This document shows positions 25,633 to 37,525 of a DNA stretch of 64,000 nt, piece after piece. A program made the position numbers and the translations under genes. The notes under the pieces are model-generated. The model worked only from the letters and a program-made list of their open reading frames with translations. It did no database searches and was not told the DNA's origin. The stretch is taken from positions 182,966,713 to 183,030,712 of the forward strand of contig NW_026542595.1 of the NCBI RefSeq assembly GCF_028750875.1, in the 5' to 3' direction. Position 1 is the stretch's first letter. Each line of letters opens with the position of its first letter. Source of the stretch: Macrosteles quadrilineatus. Lineage: Eukaryota > Arthropoda > Insecta > Hemiptera > Cicadellidae.

Positions 25633-27029
25633 GTAAGTTTCGAGTTAACAAATTGGAATTGGAAGTATTTCATTCAGATTAAACGAACCAAACTCTACGG
25701 TCAAAGGAATGTTTGTACAGATATTCTTGATTTACTAACCTTGGTTAAATCCTTGGATGAAACATGTTTCCTGTGTAGAAATGAGACTTGGTTACTGGTG
25801 CGAGTATTGGAGGAAACATTAGTTGTAGTGGCCATCATATTTGTGGCTTTCACTAAAATGAGATGGATTTATTTTAAAATTTATGGAAGCAGTAATGAAT
25901 ATTATTTAAAATTAATTACAATTTACTGTTTATAGATTTCCAATTTTTGATTGCCAATATAAATCCAAGATCCATGTGAAAGTTTCACTAAAAAATCCTT
26001 TAAAAATATTACTTTAATATGTTAAAAAAGTAACATTTCATAATCACAGAGAAGTTAATAACTAAAGAATTCTAAGCATTTCATTTAAAAAAAATAATTT
26101 TCGGAATGTAAGGAAACAGAAAGAACTATATACTACACTTTACACCACACCAAACACTTTAATGTTTGTGACCTTGTAATTAATATGAATTTAAAGTTTG
26201 TATATTTGTTTATAAATTGAAATCGCCCAATGCGTTGTGTTTTTGAGCTTGTAAATAATTTATATGTTGTTAAATGTTAAATTGTAAACGTTAAGAGATG
26301 TTCCAAATGTTGTGCAGCTAGCATGAAACAGGCCATCTTTTATCAGAAAGTAATTTCGAAGCATCAGCAAAACTGTTGTCCTATATGTTACGGTTATAGG
26401 CTACAGCAATGCGGTATATTGGTAATGCTAGTTTTTTTACGAAGATAATTTTTTAGAGTAAATAATGAGTAAATATAACATTAATTCTTACCCTATAGTC
26501 CCAAGTTTTGTATAATACCATGTTAATATTTAACTTATTTTGACCAAACTTGATATTTGCTTGCTGCATTTATTAGTCAAAACTACTGTAGTAGTTACTG
26601 AACAATAACCTCAACAAAAGTCAAGAATCACATTTAAAATTTATATAATTTTCAAACACTGTGTTGTCGAACATGCACTAGGTGGTTTTCTTACCAATTT
26701 ATGCATATAAATATAATGCGAATTATTTTTCTTTGGTATCTTGATTACCTCATGGAAATGTATTACGTAGGGTATAAATATTGAGAAATAGAACAGTTCC
26801 TTCCTCGCTTCTATTATTACTCAAGTTAAATGGCCATTAAAATGCAGTTAGTAGTTACCGTTATTGTTTATTGTAATTCCAGTTGGAATAAAGGAGTCGG
26901 CATAACTTGAAGCAATTAGGGTCAGTGTTGGAGGTAAAGTAATAACCGATGGAATGGAGTTTTCACTTAATTTTAGCTCGAAAGTAAATCCTTTAATTAT
27001 GTGTTGGTTAGAGGATCGATGTTTGATCT

Positions 27030-27078
27030 TTGATATGATATTTATGATATTTATTTATGATATTTATTTATGATGTTT
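27030..27078 (+). repeat. Short tandem repeat GATATTTATTTAT
   Basis: Words of the form TGATATTTATTTA are repeated about four times with small changes. It is a simple low-complexity tandem array directly before the LINE-like 3' tail. Confidence 0.6.
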
Positions 27079-27084
27079 GATTTG

Positions 27085-27262
27085 ATATTTATTGATTTTG
27101 CTTGCTTGTGCACCTGCATGGTTTTGCTGATTTTATAGTTTTTAGTTTATTGCAGCTTTCTGTATTGCTTATTTTGGCTGTTTTTTTGACAATGCCTATT
27201 GTATATTTGTAAATACTGAATGGCTGAATAAATCATTTATCATTTATTTATCATTTATCTTA
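27085..27262 (+). mobile_element. Probable LINE 3' tail fragment
   Basis: The segment ends GGCTGAATAAATCATTTATC followed by further ATCATTT-type repeats (27233-27260). An AATAAA signal running straight into short tandem repeats is the usual 3' end of CR1/Jockey-group LINEs. No reverse transcriptase coding sequence remains upstream, so this would be a very short 5'-truncated copy on the + strand. Confidence 0.4.
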
Positions 27263-27284
27263 GCTTTAGTGAATACAGTAAAGT

Positions 27285-27350
27285 GGAACGCGGTACTTCT
27301 GTACTGGTGGCATGAGTTCGAATCCGTCCAATCACCAATATATTTTATGT
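27285..27350 (+). mobile_element. Degenerate tRNA-derived SINE head
   Basis: GAGTTCGAATCCG (27313-27325) is a good B box. The following TCCAATCACCAATATATTTTAT matches, word for word, the CCAAGTCACCAATGAATTTTAT after the B box of the SINE at 59575. The A-box region (TAAAGTGGAACGCGG) is eroded. This ties the copy to the same SINE family. Confidence 0.55.
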
Positions 27351-28516
27351 ATGTGAGTTTCGTAAACTGATTTTCGAAGTTGTCAATAATCTACCTTTCA
27401 AGAAAACGAAAACCAGAGATTTCGTAAGGTATATCAGTAAACTTGTACTTAAAATATTTCATTTTGAAATTGTTTCTTCTCTTTGTTGTAGGTGTACTGC
27501 TGTTCTTTAAAGTAACCTATTTAATACAGAAGTTGGAGTGGGGTTAAAACTAACAGAATTGAACATTGGTTCATCGTAGTCCGTGTGACAACATATTATC
27601 AAGGGGAGAGGCCTAAAATTTCCAAGATTGCTGTAAACATTTGTCCCTAACTTTTCCCGTCACGATAGATCCAATTTCTAATTAACGTGTGGATCTAATA
27701 TTCCATGTAAGCAGTATTGGTTGTGCATTTAAGAAATATTCTAGTTGTTACCCCATCTGTTCATAACGCACTTCAAAAGAAGGCTCGACTACAAAAAGTA
27801 CACACAATTTATAGGGTCTTCTAATTAATTGATTAGTCTGCAGCTTTATCTTAAGCTACAAATGTATTTTGCAAGACTAGACAGCAATTGACGAAACTAA
27901 GGATGTTGAATCTGCAGTGCCACATTGAATGTTGATGTTGTATAGGTTTTCACACCACGTAGGCTGTACCACGCCTGTCTGCTTCTGCCCACCGTAGGGT
28001 CGGTTAACGAGGGGATTTCAAAGGTCAAAGGATAGAACTGAAATCGCGTAAACCATACTGGTTTATGTTCAACCGTTCATTCCACGTTTTTACATTTCTT
28101 TCCAATATTTTCTTCGTGGCATAAAATTTAACACGTTTTATTTCCGTTGAATTTTTATTGAGCTTTTTTTTCGATATCAAAATGTATAAACTCGCTCAAA
28201 AGGTGTATATGGTTTTTTTTGTTCGTATTTCCACTATTTGTGATTACAAATTACTAGTTTTTGAGCTTAATCGATCTGTTTTCTAACTGGAACGGCGAGT
28301 TATAAAATACCGAATTATTGTAGTGTACGTCCATATCCGATACTGCATACTCTTCCATAGTACCAAACCGCGTATTGTCGACTGAGAGTACTTAATCGTT
28401 TTCTTCTTAAAGTGGTAATTTCATCATCCTAGGAGGAAAATGATACTTTAGCTTACATAAAACAAACATATTATTCCAAAATTATGTGATTGCGCAAACC
28501 AATATACAGCAGTTGT

Positions 28517-28720
28517 CAAAATCCGTACGTGCCCACAACTCTATTTTCTTCAATTACACTTCCTATAACTATTGAAACCTTTTATTGGTAATAAATTATG
28601 AAAAATACAATATTTAGAAAAAATTATTCCATTCTACTAAACCGAGTACTCTGTCATTGAAAAACTACTTAAATGTTCATATTATCAGGTTTTAGAGTTG
28701 TGGGAACGTAACGGATTTTG
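28517..28720. mobile_element. 204-bp element with ~25-bp terminal inverted repeats
   Basis: The left end CAAAATCCGTACGTGCCCAC (continuing AACTCT) is inverted at the right end as AGAGTTGTGGGAACGTAACG then GATTTTG, with two or three differences. The interior is AT-rich and non-coding. No unambiguous target-site duplication is visible, so the superfamily is open. Confidence 0.6.
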
Positions 28721-30927
28721 AATATTACCAACACTTTTGAAAAAGATTCTTTCGGTGGAAGGTTTTCTATGTTGGGGAACACGATGTTTATGTATTAACT
28801 TACTAGTTTTATTTTTGATCTTTTAAGTTAATGTCTAGAGATTTTATGGCTTAGCAAAGCCATGAAAGATGAGTAGTCATTGACGTGCATCATTCCTATG
28901 CTGAAGGAGGTATTAATGCACACTATAATGCATACAGTCATAAGGCAGCACAATATTCACCTGTCATGTAGTTATCACGGAATTATTTAAATACTTTTCT
29001 CTGACCTGCATTATTTATACGAGTTACTGTAATTCTCTTGTTCCGATATAAGCACTCGGCCTTTACGTGGGTTTCATATTACAGTTTTGCATGTGTCAAG
29101 TCGTCAAAAGTCGCACGCTATCTTGACGTCGGTATATTTCTATCGCTGTTGTGTAACCTGATCGATATATCGACCTCGTGACCGACAAGTGTTGTGTCGT
29201 GTTACTATCGATAGATCGATCGAATGCACGATGTCACTTATTGTTGCACTCGATTCACAGCAACGATCTATCGTAGCATGCAGTCAAGTTGATTTGGTGG
29301 TCGAATTTGACTAACACATTGCTAATTGATACGTTGATTTGATCAAGAACTTCAACACATTTTGATAAATGTGTTCTTTTGCGATTTATTGAGAAGACGA
29401 ATGGTTGGGAGATGTTCAAACTAAAATGGTGCAGCGCAAAGTTTGCACTATTGGCTATAAAAGTTAAATTTTCTCTGGTCAATGACTACTTTTACGTCTT
29501 AGTTGCGAAATCTATGTTTACATCGGTTTACGTAAGACGTTTTAGTAAGATAAGTCTTTTAAGTGTATTAATTGTTCTTGTGTCGGCAAGACTTAATTCC
29601 CCTTGTGCAGCGATTAACTTTTGAAATCAAGCGACTTTTTGTGTGGTTTTTAACAACAAAACCAGTTTTTGTTTGAGGTTATATCGTATAAAACATTTTC
29701 TTCTTGTATCTGTGTATTCTTGTGCAAAATAAAAACATTTTGACACGACCATTTAAATTCTTCACTTAAATTTTCAAGTCAACAAACACTTTCAAGTTGT
29801 CAAAAAATTTTGATCGGTGTGGTTAGCAAACATTACTTAAATTTATAATGAATATTTAATTTGATAGATGTAGATATTATATTATTAACCTTGAAGTATT
29901 TTAATAACAAACCAACTGACGTTTAATTTTTGTTGTAAAAACAACACCTATTACTTGTCCTCTTGCGTAACAACACTTGCCTCAACTAGCGTTCAAGTAG
30001 TGACACTCGACCACCCACAGTGAATTGACCCAATACTACACGGCTTCGCTGATAGTTGTGCTGATTTTGTTGTAAAAAGTTAAAATCTAATCATGTCCTT
30101 ATTTATTCGTTCTGTTTTTACCAATAACCAACATTTCTTTACTTTGCCTGTTTATTATTTGAAGTAAGTCATTATATAACCGTTTTGTCCGACAAATAAA
30201 ACGGGTGTTAGTAAGGGAAAAAGTTTGGATTTAATTCAGGATTGGATATATTTTTAGTAAAATCTAATGTCGATGTTGAAAGATTTACGACATGAGATTA
30301 AAGTATAAGGAACGTGCAACTGTCCGAATTCTCAGAGTGAACTAGTATTCAGTCCTCTTATGTCCACCCTTATATAAATCTCCACTCCGAAATTGTTGCT
30401 TACTGTGGACAGGCAATTTCCTTGTTCCACTCGATATATACAAGCATATATCCTTCGTAATATTTAAGGATATAATTTCTGTATATCGGAATGAAGAAAT
30501 TGCTCTCATCACTTAATTTAAGCATTTGCGTCCATCCTGTTTTCTTTTATCATTATAAAATCCTTACTGAAACATTGACCGAGATCTTTAGTTACTATTT
30601 TACCATCAGTGTAGAGATTTTTTAAATTGGATAGCATGAAATCCGGATTGTATTAATTTGGTCAAGTATTAAATACAACTATGCCAAATAATTTTCTTAA
30701 TTGCGAAAACGGTTTAGGTGGAGTGCAGCTGTTCCCGTGTTATGAGGTGATATTGCTAATTTTTAAGACGATTGAACATCGTCAATGAAATAACGTGTTT
30801 TAGAAAAGTTTCTAATTGCTGTTCCGTTTTTAATATTTAAGTATTGTTTAAAATACGTATTGCCCGTATTTCGTCTTAAAAGAAGGTATACAATGAAATA
30901 AAATACTGAAATCTCTCCACAAAGCTA
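28721..30927. other. Non-coding stretch, no gene seen
   Basis: ATCGAT words cluster at 29160-29225, including a full TATCGATA (DRE/DREF consensus) near 29208. An 81-codon + strand ORF at 29379-29624 overlaps a minus-strand ORF and has no recognisable domain. An AATAAA is at 29729. Nothing else could be supported. Confidence 0.45.
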
Positions 30928-30929
30928 TA

Positions 30930-31285
30930 CAGGGTGATTGATTCAAGTGTGCCAGCTGTTTTATTTGAAAACTATTAGAAATTTCACAACTTTAACCATT
31001 ATTATCTTTGAAACGGTTAGGTTTATGAAAAAAAACACACAAGAGTTAAATTGTCTTAAAAGTTAATTTTTTACCGGAATACATAATAAAATACAGAGTG
31101 TTCCATAAGAAAAATCAAAGTTGGCGGCCATGCTAGAAAAATGATGGCTAAAATATTTTTTCCGACTTAACTACAAGTTTTAAAATAAAAAAATCCAAGA
31201 CACTTACCATTTAGCTTTTTTGATATCTCTTATAGTTTTCGAAAAAATAATAAATAAAGCAGCTGGCACACTATCAATCGCACTG
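30930..31285. mobile_element. Tc1/mariner-type MITE with TA duplication
   Basis: The left end CAGGGTGATTGATTC..GTGTGCCAGCTG (and TTTTATT) is inverted at the right end as AATAAAGCAGCTGGCACAC...CAATCGCACTG. That gives about 35 bp of terminal inverted repeat with a 2-base indel and a few substitutions. TA flanks both ends (30928-30929 and 31286-31287), the target duplication of Tc1/mariner elements. The interior (356 bp in all) has no transposase, so the element depends on one supplied elsewhere. Confidence 0.78.
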
Positions 31286-31355
31286 TATAAAAGACGATAC
31301 GTTACAGTGCAGCTTTCGTCATACCAGACTATGTCGAAGGAGAGAAATGGTGAGT
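31286..31355 (+). promoter_or_regulatory. TATA box, short start exon and donor (weak)
   Basis: TATAAAAG at 31286-31293 directly abuts the MITE end. TCATAC, a loose initiator, lies about 30 bases downstream. ATG at 31331 opens MSKERNG before a GTGAGT donor at 31350. The spacing fits a core promoter with a short first coding exon, but each piece is common by chance. No downstream exon was identified. Confidence 0.15.
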
Positions 31356-31359
31356 TAAG

Positions 31360-33678
31360 GCAATCATTGACTGGCTTGTGCGTAATAGTGGTTTCTATCC
31401 TCGATCTCCTTAAAGGTCAGATTTTTACCTTTTGTAGATCGTGTAACACAACTTACAATCATGTTTCTTCTTCCAGTGATTTTCTTTATTTCCAAAGATA
31501 ACCATGTAGAACTACATTGCTAGCATTTCGTAATTTTCGACCCTACCCTTTCCTGTCCTAATGACTTTTTATTTTTTTTTATTCCATCCACACAGTATCA
31601 ATATTATTTTTTTGTATTAAAGCATTAACTTTTGAACACCGAAGTGAATATTCCAGATATTATGCACCTGAGGAAGCTAATTGTTCAACACGAAGATAGT
31701 AGAATGAGCCACTACTCTGTGTACTAATTGTATAATTTTCTTTATTTGTTTTGGCTTTGACTATTGATACAACCAAGTATGTTTTACCTATGATAAAACT
31801 CACTGATATGATACATCTCACTGGTAATAGTCATAAAGTTAGGACACAACAGATTATAAGTTTTACTTTCATTACTGGCTTGATTCGACAAAAAACATTA
31901 ATTTACATCAGCGCACTCTGTAGAAGAATCTTCAACTACGTCCATTTTGACTCAAAAACTGATGAAAATATTGTCAATGGGGGTAGAATGTTTACTTTAA
32001 TCAATATTCTTTCAGCATGTCTTGGCTAAACGGTTGATTTGACAATAGTTAGTAACTTAAATCAGCGCACTTAGACGGTGGCTATTTAAATAATTTCACC
32101 TGCTGTGTAGGTTGTGCCTCACAGTCCACCTGTAGGCAGCATTAATGAAGGGGGTTAGTCACCCTGCCGAGGGAAGCTCCCCTCGTCTCCTAGCAACCCC
32201 CCATGTGGCACACGTCATCCCCACGTTACAGCCCACACTTCGGATTAACGTTGGAAGCGGACGTCCCTTTATATTTAAATACCCTGTGGGCTGGCGGTAG
32301 TGCAGATTTAAAATTTAGTTTGGTCAAAGCTTAATTTAAGTAAGTTTTACGTTTCGGAGGATTTCAGTTATTAAAAGAGGATTTAAATACACGAACAGTA
32401 TTAGCTGTAATAGCTCCGGAACTACAACACTGTCGGACGTGAATTTAAAAAAACCTGATTAGCATTACTGTTTAAACTGTTGACATTGTAAATTCGTAAT
32501 AAATATTATTAGTCACGAGTCGGTTTGGTGGGAGTAGAAAAGTGTTTTGTGTATCATCAACAACATTTACATTATTTGGCTTAACAAATGAATGTTAATG
32601 GTGACATGGGAACACCACTTATCGTTAGAATCATGGTATTAGAAGACACTAGCTTGAAGGGGTGAAATATTTCAGTGTGGCTTGAGAGAAGCAGTGACGC
32701 ACAAACTAGACAGATTTATGACACAAGAAAATAACGATGTGGATCATCTCCTGACACCCTTATACGGTCTGATACGGCACAAAAATATACTGAAACTTTG
32801 ACGAAAAATCCATAGTAATGGCGTGTTTAAGTTGGTTTCAACTTTTATTGTAGATAATTTAGACAATCACAACGTACTTATACTAGCTTGTAAATTGTAT
32901 CAAGGTTTAGAATAAACACAATTTAGTATACTAGTTTACCGTCATAGTGTGCTGCTACGAAATACCGTTACCGTTGTGCTTTTTACACTATATTTGTAAT
33001 CTTGCCAAACCAATAAATGACCTAGTAGAATTAATGTAATCTTTTAAAACTTTCCAAATGTATTTGTTGTATATATAGATCATGCTCACAAAAACACACT
33101 TTAAAACTTCAAATTGAACAATAAATGAAGTGTTCGTGCAGCTCAAAAGTCAAAAGTTTAGATAAAAGCAATATAGTCTGTATGTATTAGAAGAAATACC
33201 TTACTGTCTAGTTATATTTAATCGAGTTTGGCTTGATTTCATTACACAAAAATGAGTTGTAAATGTAAATACTTAGATTGCACAGTCACTACCCTATCGG
33301 TGGTTTAATTCAACCACTGTACGTCCATTTTGAACAAAAAACCTTTGACAATAAATAAATTGCTGAAATGCCACATAACAAGCTGTCTTGATCCTGTCAA
33401 TGCAGTGAAGGGGTTCAGCCTCTTGTCAGGTCCTCCAGTTTGACACCTTGTGCTTAAGGACCTGTGTTGCACACTTAACTCTTCTTCAAACTTCTCTCAG
33501 TCATTTCAGTAGAATTATATGCATTTAGTGTATTAATTGGGTTTGAGTTTTTTATGTAGTCGTATCGTATGTTCGTGTTGGTATTGTTGCGTTTGAATTA
33601 CCGATGAATGATTGAAGTATCTTCTATGGCAGTTCACAACTCTTTAGAATCGAGTTTCAGCACCAAAGTACACTTAGA
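31360..33678. other. Non-coding stretch with one GC-richer patch
   Basis: The patch at 32095-32300 is clearly GC-richer (CTGCCGAGGGAAGCTCCCC and similar). A weak TATATTTAAATA follows at about 32270. No open exon was found in it. The ORF at 31751-32029 has no recognisable domain. The rest is AT-rich and featureless. Confidence 0.45.
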
Positions 33679-33686
33679 CATAATTC

Positions 33687-34113
33687 GGTACTTTCCTGTT
33701 AAAGGGAACATTCATTATTACCGATGATTTTTTTCGTTATATCGATATTAACAAATTGAAACATATCAGCTGACAACTACGATAAATATTGTTCAGTGTA
33801 TGAAACTGTTCTAAAAACATAACCTAGCATAATTAACCAAACTTGCTGTAACATTTAAAAATTCCGTGTTTAACTTGCCTTTTCTATTATCAAACCCAAA
33901 CTGAAGTTTTAAATGGTACAGCAAGTTTGGTTGGTTATGTTAGGTTAGCTTAGAACAGTTTCTTTTCTTAATCCATATAGACTATTTTAGCCTAAACAAG
34001 ATCAGTTAGTTGTTGTTGTCAATTTGTAATAGATCTGATCGGAAAACAAAAATATCGATATATCGAAAAAAATCATCGATAATAATGAATGTTCTCTTTA
34101 ACAGGTAAGTACC
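33687..34113. mobile_element. hAT-like MITE with long inverted repeats and 8-bp TSD
   Basis: Ends GGTACTTTCCTGTTAAAG and CTTTAACAGGTAAGTACC are inverted. The match continues through ACATTCATTATTA, CGATGATTTTTTTCG and ATCGATATT. More weakly it reaches an inner inverted pair (CCAAACTTGCTGTAACATTT against AAATGGTACAGCAAGTTTGG). Flanking octamers CATAATTC (33679-33686) and CATAATCC (34114-34121) agree at 7 of 8 positions, the duplication size of hAT elements. The 427-bp element encodes nothing. Its right end happens to contain AACAG|GTAAGT. Confidence 0.75.
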
Positions 34114-34328
34114 CATAATCCTTCAGGAAACTTTATTGTATCAAAGGCTGTTATGGACATAAGAAAATAACTAGTAGTACGCTTATTCTGCGCGTAACAG
34201 GATGAGTGAACATGAGCGCAATAATGAAAGAGTCCACCCACACCTAGCACACTTACCGGTGTCACGGGTGTACACAATAATGTTATTTGTATGGACAAAT
34301 CAACCCATGAGTGGGGGCAAATAATGGT

Positions 34329-34420
34329 GAGTCGGTGACTCAAGTCGGTAGCGTCACGCAAACTTCGGGCCCAAGGCAGCGATGTCGTGAGTTCGGATCC
34401 TGGTCACTGCCACTAAATTT
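34329..34420 (+). mobile_element. Degenerate tRNA-derived SINE head
   Basis: TGACTCAAGTCGGTAGCG (34337-34354) fits an A box and GAGTTCGGATCCTG (34389-34402) a B box. CACTAAATTTTATC follows, as in the SINE family of 27285 and 59575. The spacing between boxes is a normal tRNA distance. It lies about 180 bp upstream of the 125-bp satellite. Confidence 0.5.
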
Positions 34421-34596
34421 TATCAGTACAGTTCACCTTTGTACTGTACCAGCTCACCAATTGCTTTGCTGTAAACGATCCACGCACGGGCGAGGTTAAA
34501 AGAGGCTGGACCAACCTCTTAAAAAAACCAAATCTCAGTCAACAACAATCCTAACTTCTCGTCCATTAATTAACCAAAGTCATTGGTAATGTATTT

Positions 34597-37525
34597 CCTG
34601 TTTCCCTCTCTTCTCATAGCATTTTATTATTGCAGATACGTTAATCTAACTGTCACAAAGAGTTCCCACACTCTGGACTGTTCACCTTGACTACTTCCTT
34701 TACCACTTTCTACGTCGTGGACCTGTTTCCCTCTCTTCTCATATCATTTTATTATTGCAGATACATTATACTAACTGTCACAAAGGGTTCACACACTCCG
34801 GACTCCTCGCCTCGACTACTCCCTTCACCACTTCCTACGTCGTGGACCTGTTTCCCTCCCTTCCCATAGCATTTTAGAATTGCAGATACATTATACTAAC
34901 TGTCACAAAGGGTTCCCACACTCCGGACTCCTCGCCTCGACTACTCCCTTCACCACTTCCTACGTCGTAGACCTGTTTCCCTCCCTTCCTATAGCATTTT
35001 AGAATTTCAAATAGATTAATTTAACTTTCACAAAGGGTTCCCACACTCCGGACTGTTCACCTTGACTACATCCTTCACCACTTCCTACGTCGTGGACCTG
35101 TTTCCCTCCCTTCCTAGAGCATTTTAGAGTTTCAAAAAGATTAATTTAACTTTCACAAAGGGTTCCCACACGCCGGACTCCTCGCCTCGACTACTCCCTT
35201 CACCACTTTCTACGTCGTAGACCTGTTTCCCTCCCTTCCCATAGCATTTTAGAATTGCAGTTACACTAATCTAACTATCACAAAGGGTTTTTACACTCCG
35301 GAATGCTCGCCTCGACTACTTCCATTACCACTTCCTACGTCGTGGACCTGTTTCCCTCCCTTCCGATAGCATTTTAGAATTGCAGTTACATTAATATAAC
35401 TATCACAAAGGGTTTTTACACTCCAGAATACTCGCCTCGACTACTTCCATTACCACTTCCTACGTCGTGGACCTGTTTCCCTCCCTTCCTATAGCATTTT
35501 AGTATTGCAAGTATATTAATCTAACTGTCAAAAGGGTTTCTACACTCCGCACTGCTCGCCTCGACTACTTCAATTACCACTTCCTACATCGTGGACCTGT
35601 TTCCCTCCCTTCCTATAGCATTTTAGTATTGCAGGCATATTAATCTAACTGTCACAAAGGGTTTCTACTCTCCGGACTGCTCGCCTTCACTACTTCCATC
35701 ACCACTTCCTTCGTCGTGGACCTGTTTCCCTCCCTTCTGATAGCATTTTAGAATTGCAGTTACACTAATCTAACTTTCACAAAGGGTTTCTACACTCCAG
35801 AATGCTCACCTCGACTACTTCTATTACCACTTCCTACGTCGTGGACCTGTTTCCCTCCCTTCCAATAGCATTTTAGAATTGCAGTTACACTAATCTAACT
35901 GTCACAAAGGGTTTCTACACTTCAGAATGCTCGCCTCGACTACTTCCATTACCACTTCCTACGTCGTGGACCTGTTTCCCTCCCTTCCTATAGCATTTTA
36001 GTATTGCAGGTATATTAATCTAACTGTCACAAATGGTTTATACACTCCAGACTGCTTGCCTTGACTACTTCCATCACCGCTTCCTACGTCGTGAACCTGT
36101 TTCCTTCCCTTCCTATAGCATTTTAGTATTGCAGGTATATTAATCTAACTGCCACAAAGGGTTTCTACACTCCGGACTGCTCGCCTTGACTACTTCCTTT
36201 ACCGCTTCCTACGTCGTGGACCTGTTTCCCTCCCTTCCTATAGCATTTCATTATGGCAGATACATTAATCTAACTGCCACAAAGGGTTCCCACACTCCGG
36301 AATGCTCGCCTTGACTACTTTCTTCACCACTTCCTAAGTGTCGTGAACCTGTTTCCCTCCCTTCCCATAGCATTTTTAGAATTCAGATACATTATTCTAA
36401 TTGTCACAAAGGCTTCCGACACTCCGGACTGCTCACATTGACTACTTCCTTCACCACTTCCTATGTCGTGGGCCTGTTTCCCTCCCTTCCTATAGCATTT
36501 TAGTATTGCAGGTATATTAATCTAACTGTCACAAAGGGTTTCTACTCTCCGGACTGCTCGCCTTGACTACTTCCATCACCGCTTCCTACGTCATGGACCT
36601 GTTTCCCTCCCTTCCCATAGCATTTTAGAATTGCAGTTACACTAATCTAACTGCCACAAAGGGTTTCTACACTCCAGAATGCTCGCCTCGACTACTTCCA
36701 TTACCACTTCCTACGTCGTGGACCTGTTTCCCTCCCTTCCTATAGCATTTTAGTATTGCAGGTATATTAATCTAACTGTCACAAAGGGTTTCTACACTCC
36801 GGACTGCTCGCCTTGACTACTTCCATCACCGCTTCCGACGTCGTGGACCTGTTTCCTTCCCTTCCTATTGGAATTTAGAATTGCAGTTATATTAATCTAA
36901 CTGCCACAAAGGGTTTCTACACTCCGGACTGCTCACCTTGACTACTTCCTTTACCGCTTCTTACGTCGTGGACCTGTTTCCCTCCCTTCCTATAGCATTT
37001 TATTATGGCAGATACATTAATCTACTGCCAAAAAGGGTTCCCACACTCCGGAATGCTCATCTTGACTACTTCCTTCACCACTTCCTAAGTGTCGTGAACC
37101 TGTTTCCCTTACTTTCCATAGCATTTTTAGAATTGCAGATACATTATTCTAATTGTCACAAAGGCTTCCCACTCTCCGGACTGCTCACTTTGACTACTTC
37201 CTTCACCACTTCCTACATCGTGGACCTATTTCTCCCCCTTCCCATAGCATTTTTAGAAATGCAGATACATTATTCTAACTGTCATAAAGGCCCCCCACAC
37301 TCCACAGCGCTCGCCTTGACTACTTCCTTCACTATTTCCTTCACTACTTCCTACATCGTAGACCTGTTTCCCTATCTTTCCATAGCATTTAAGTATTACA
37401 GATACGTTAATTTAACAGTCATAAAGGGTTTCCGTACTCCTTTCTTTTCACTGCTCACCTTTCCGCTTTCTTTACTACTCTCTACGTCGGGGACCTGTCC
37501 GCCCCCCCCTTCGCATAGCATTTTA
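34597..37525 (+). repeat. 125-bp tandem satellite, about 23 units
   Basis: The word ACCTGTTTCC recurs at 34721, 34846, 34971, 35096, 35221, 35346, 35471 and so on, almost always 125 bases apart. A first partial unit starts at 34597 and the last recognisable word is at 37493. Each unit carries CGACTACTTCC, CACTTCCTACGTCGTGG, a pyrimidine tract and TCACAAAGGGTTT. Spacing slips to 124 once and to 126-138 in the last units (one with an extra 12 bases of TTCACTATTTCC type). Sub-variants (TTGCAGGTATATT, TTGCAGTTACACT, TTGCAGATACATT) alternate, suggesting a higher-order pattern. ORFs within it are by-products. Confidence 0.95.

Noticed and set aside
34597..37525. CRISPR-like regular array
   Set aside because: Units are 125 bp and repeated along their whole length with no unique spacers, in a eukaryotic context; this is a satellite.
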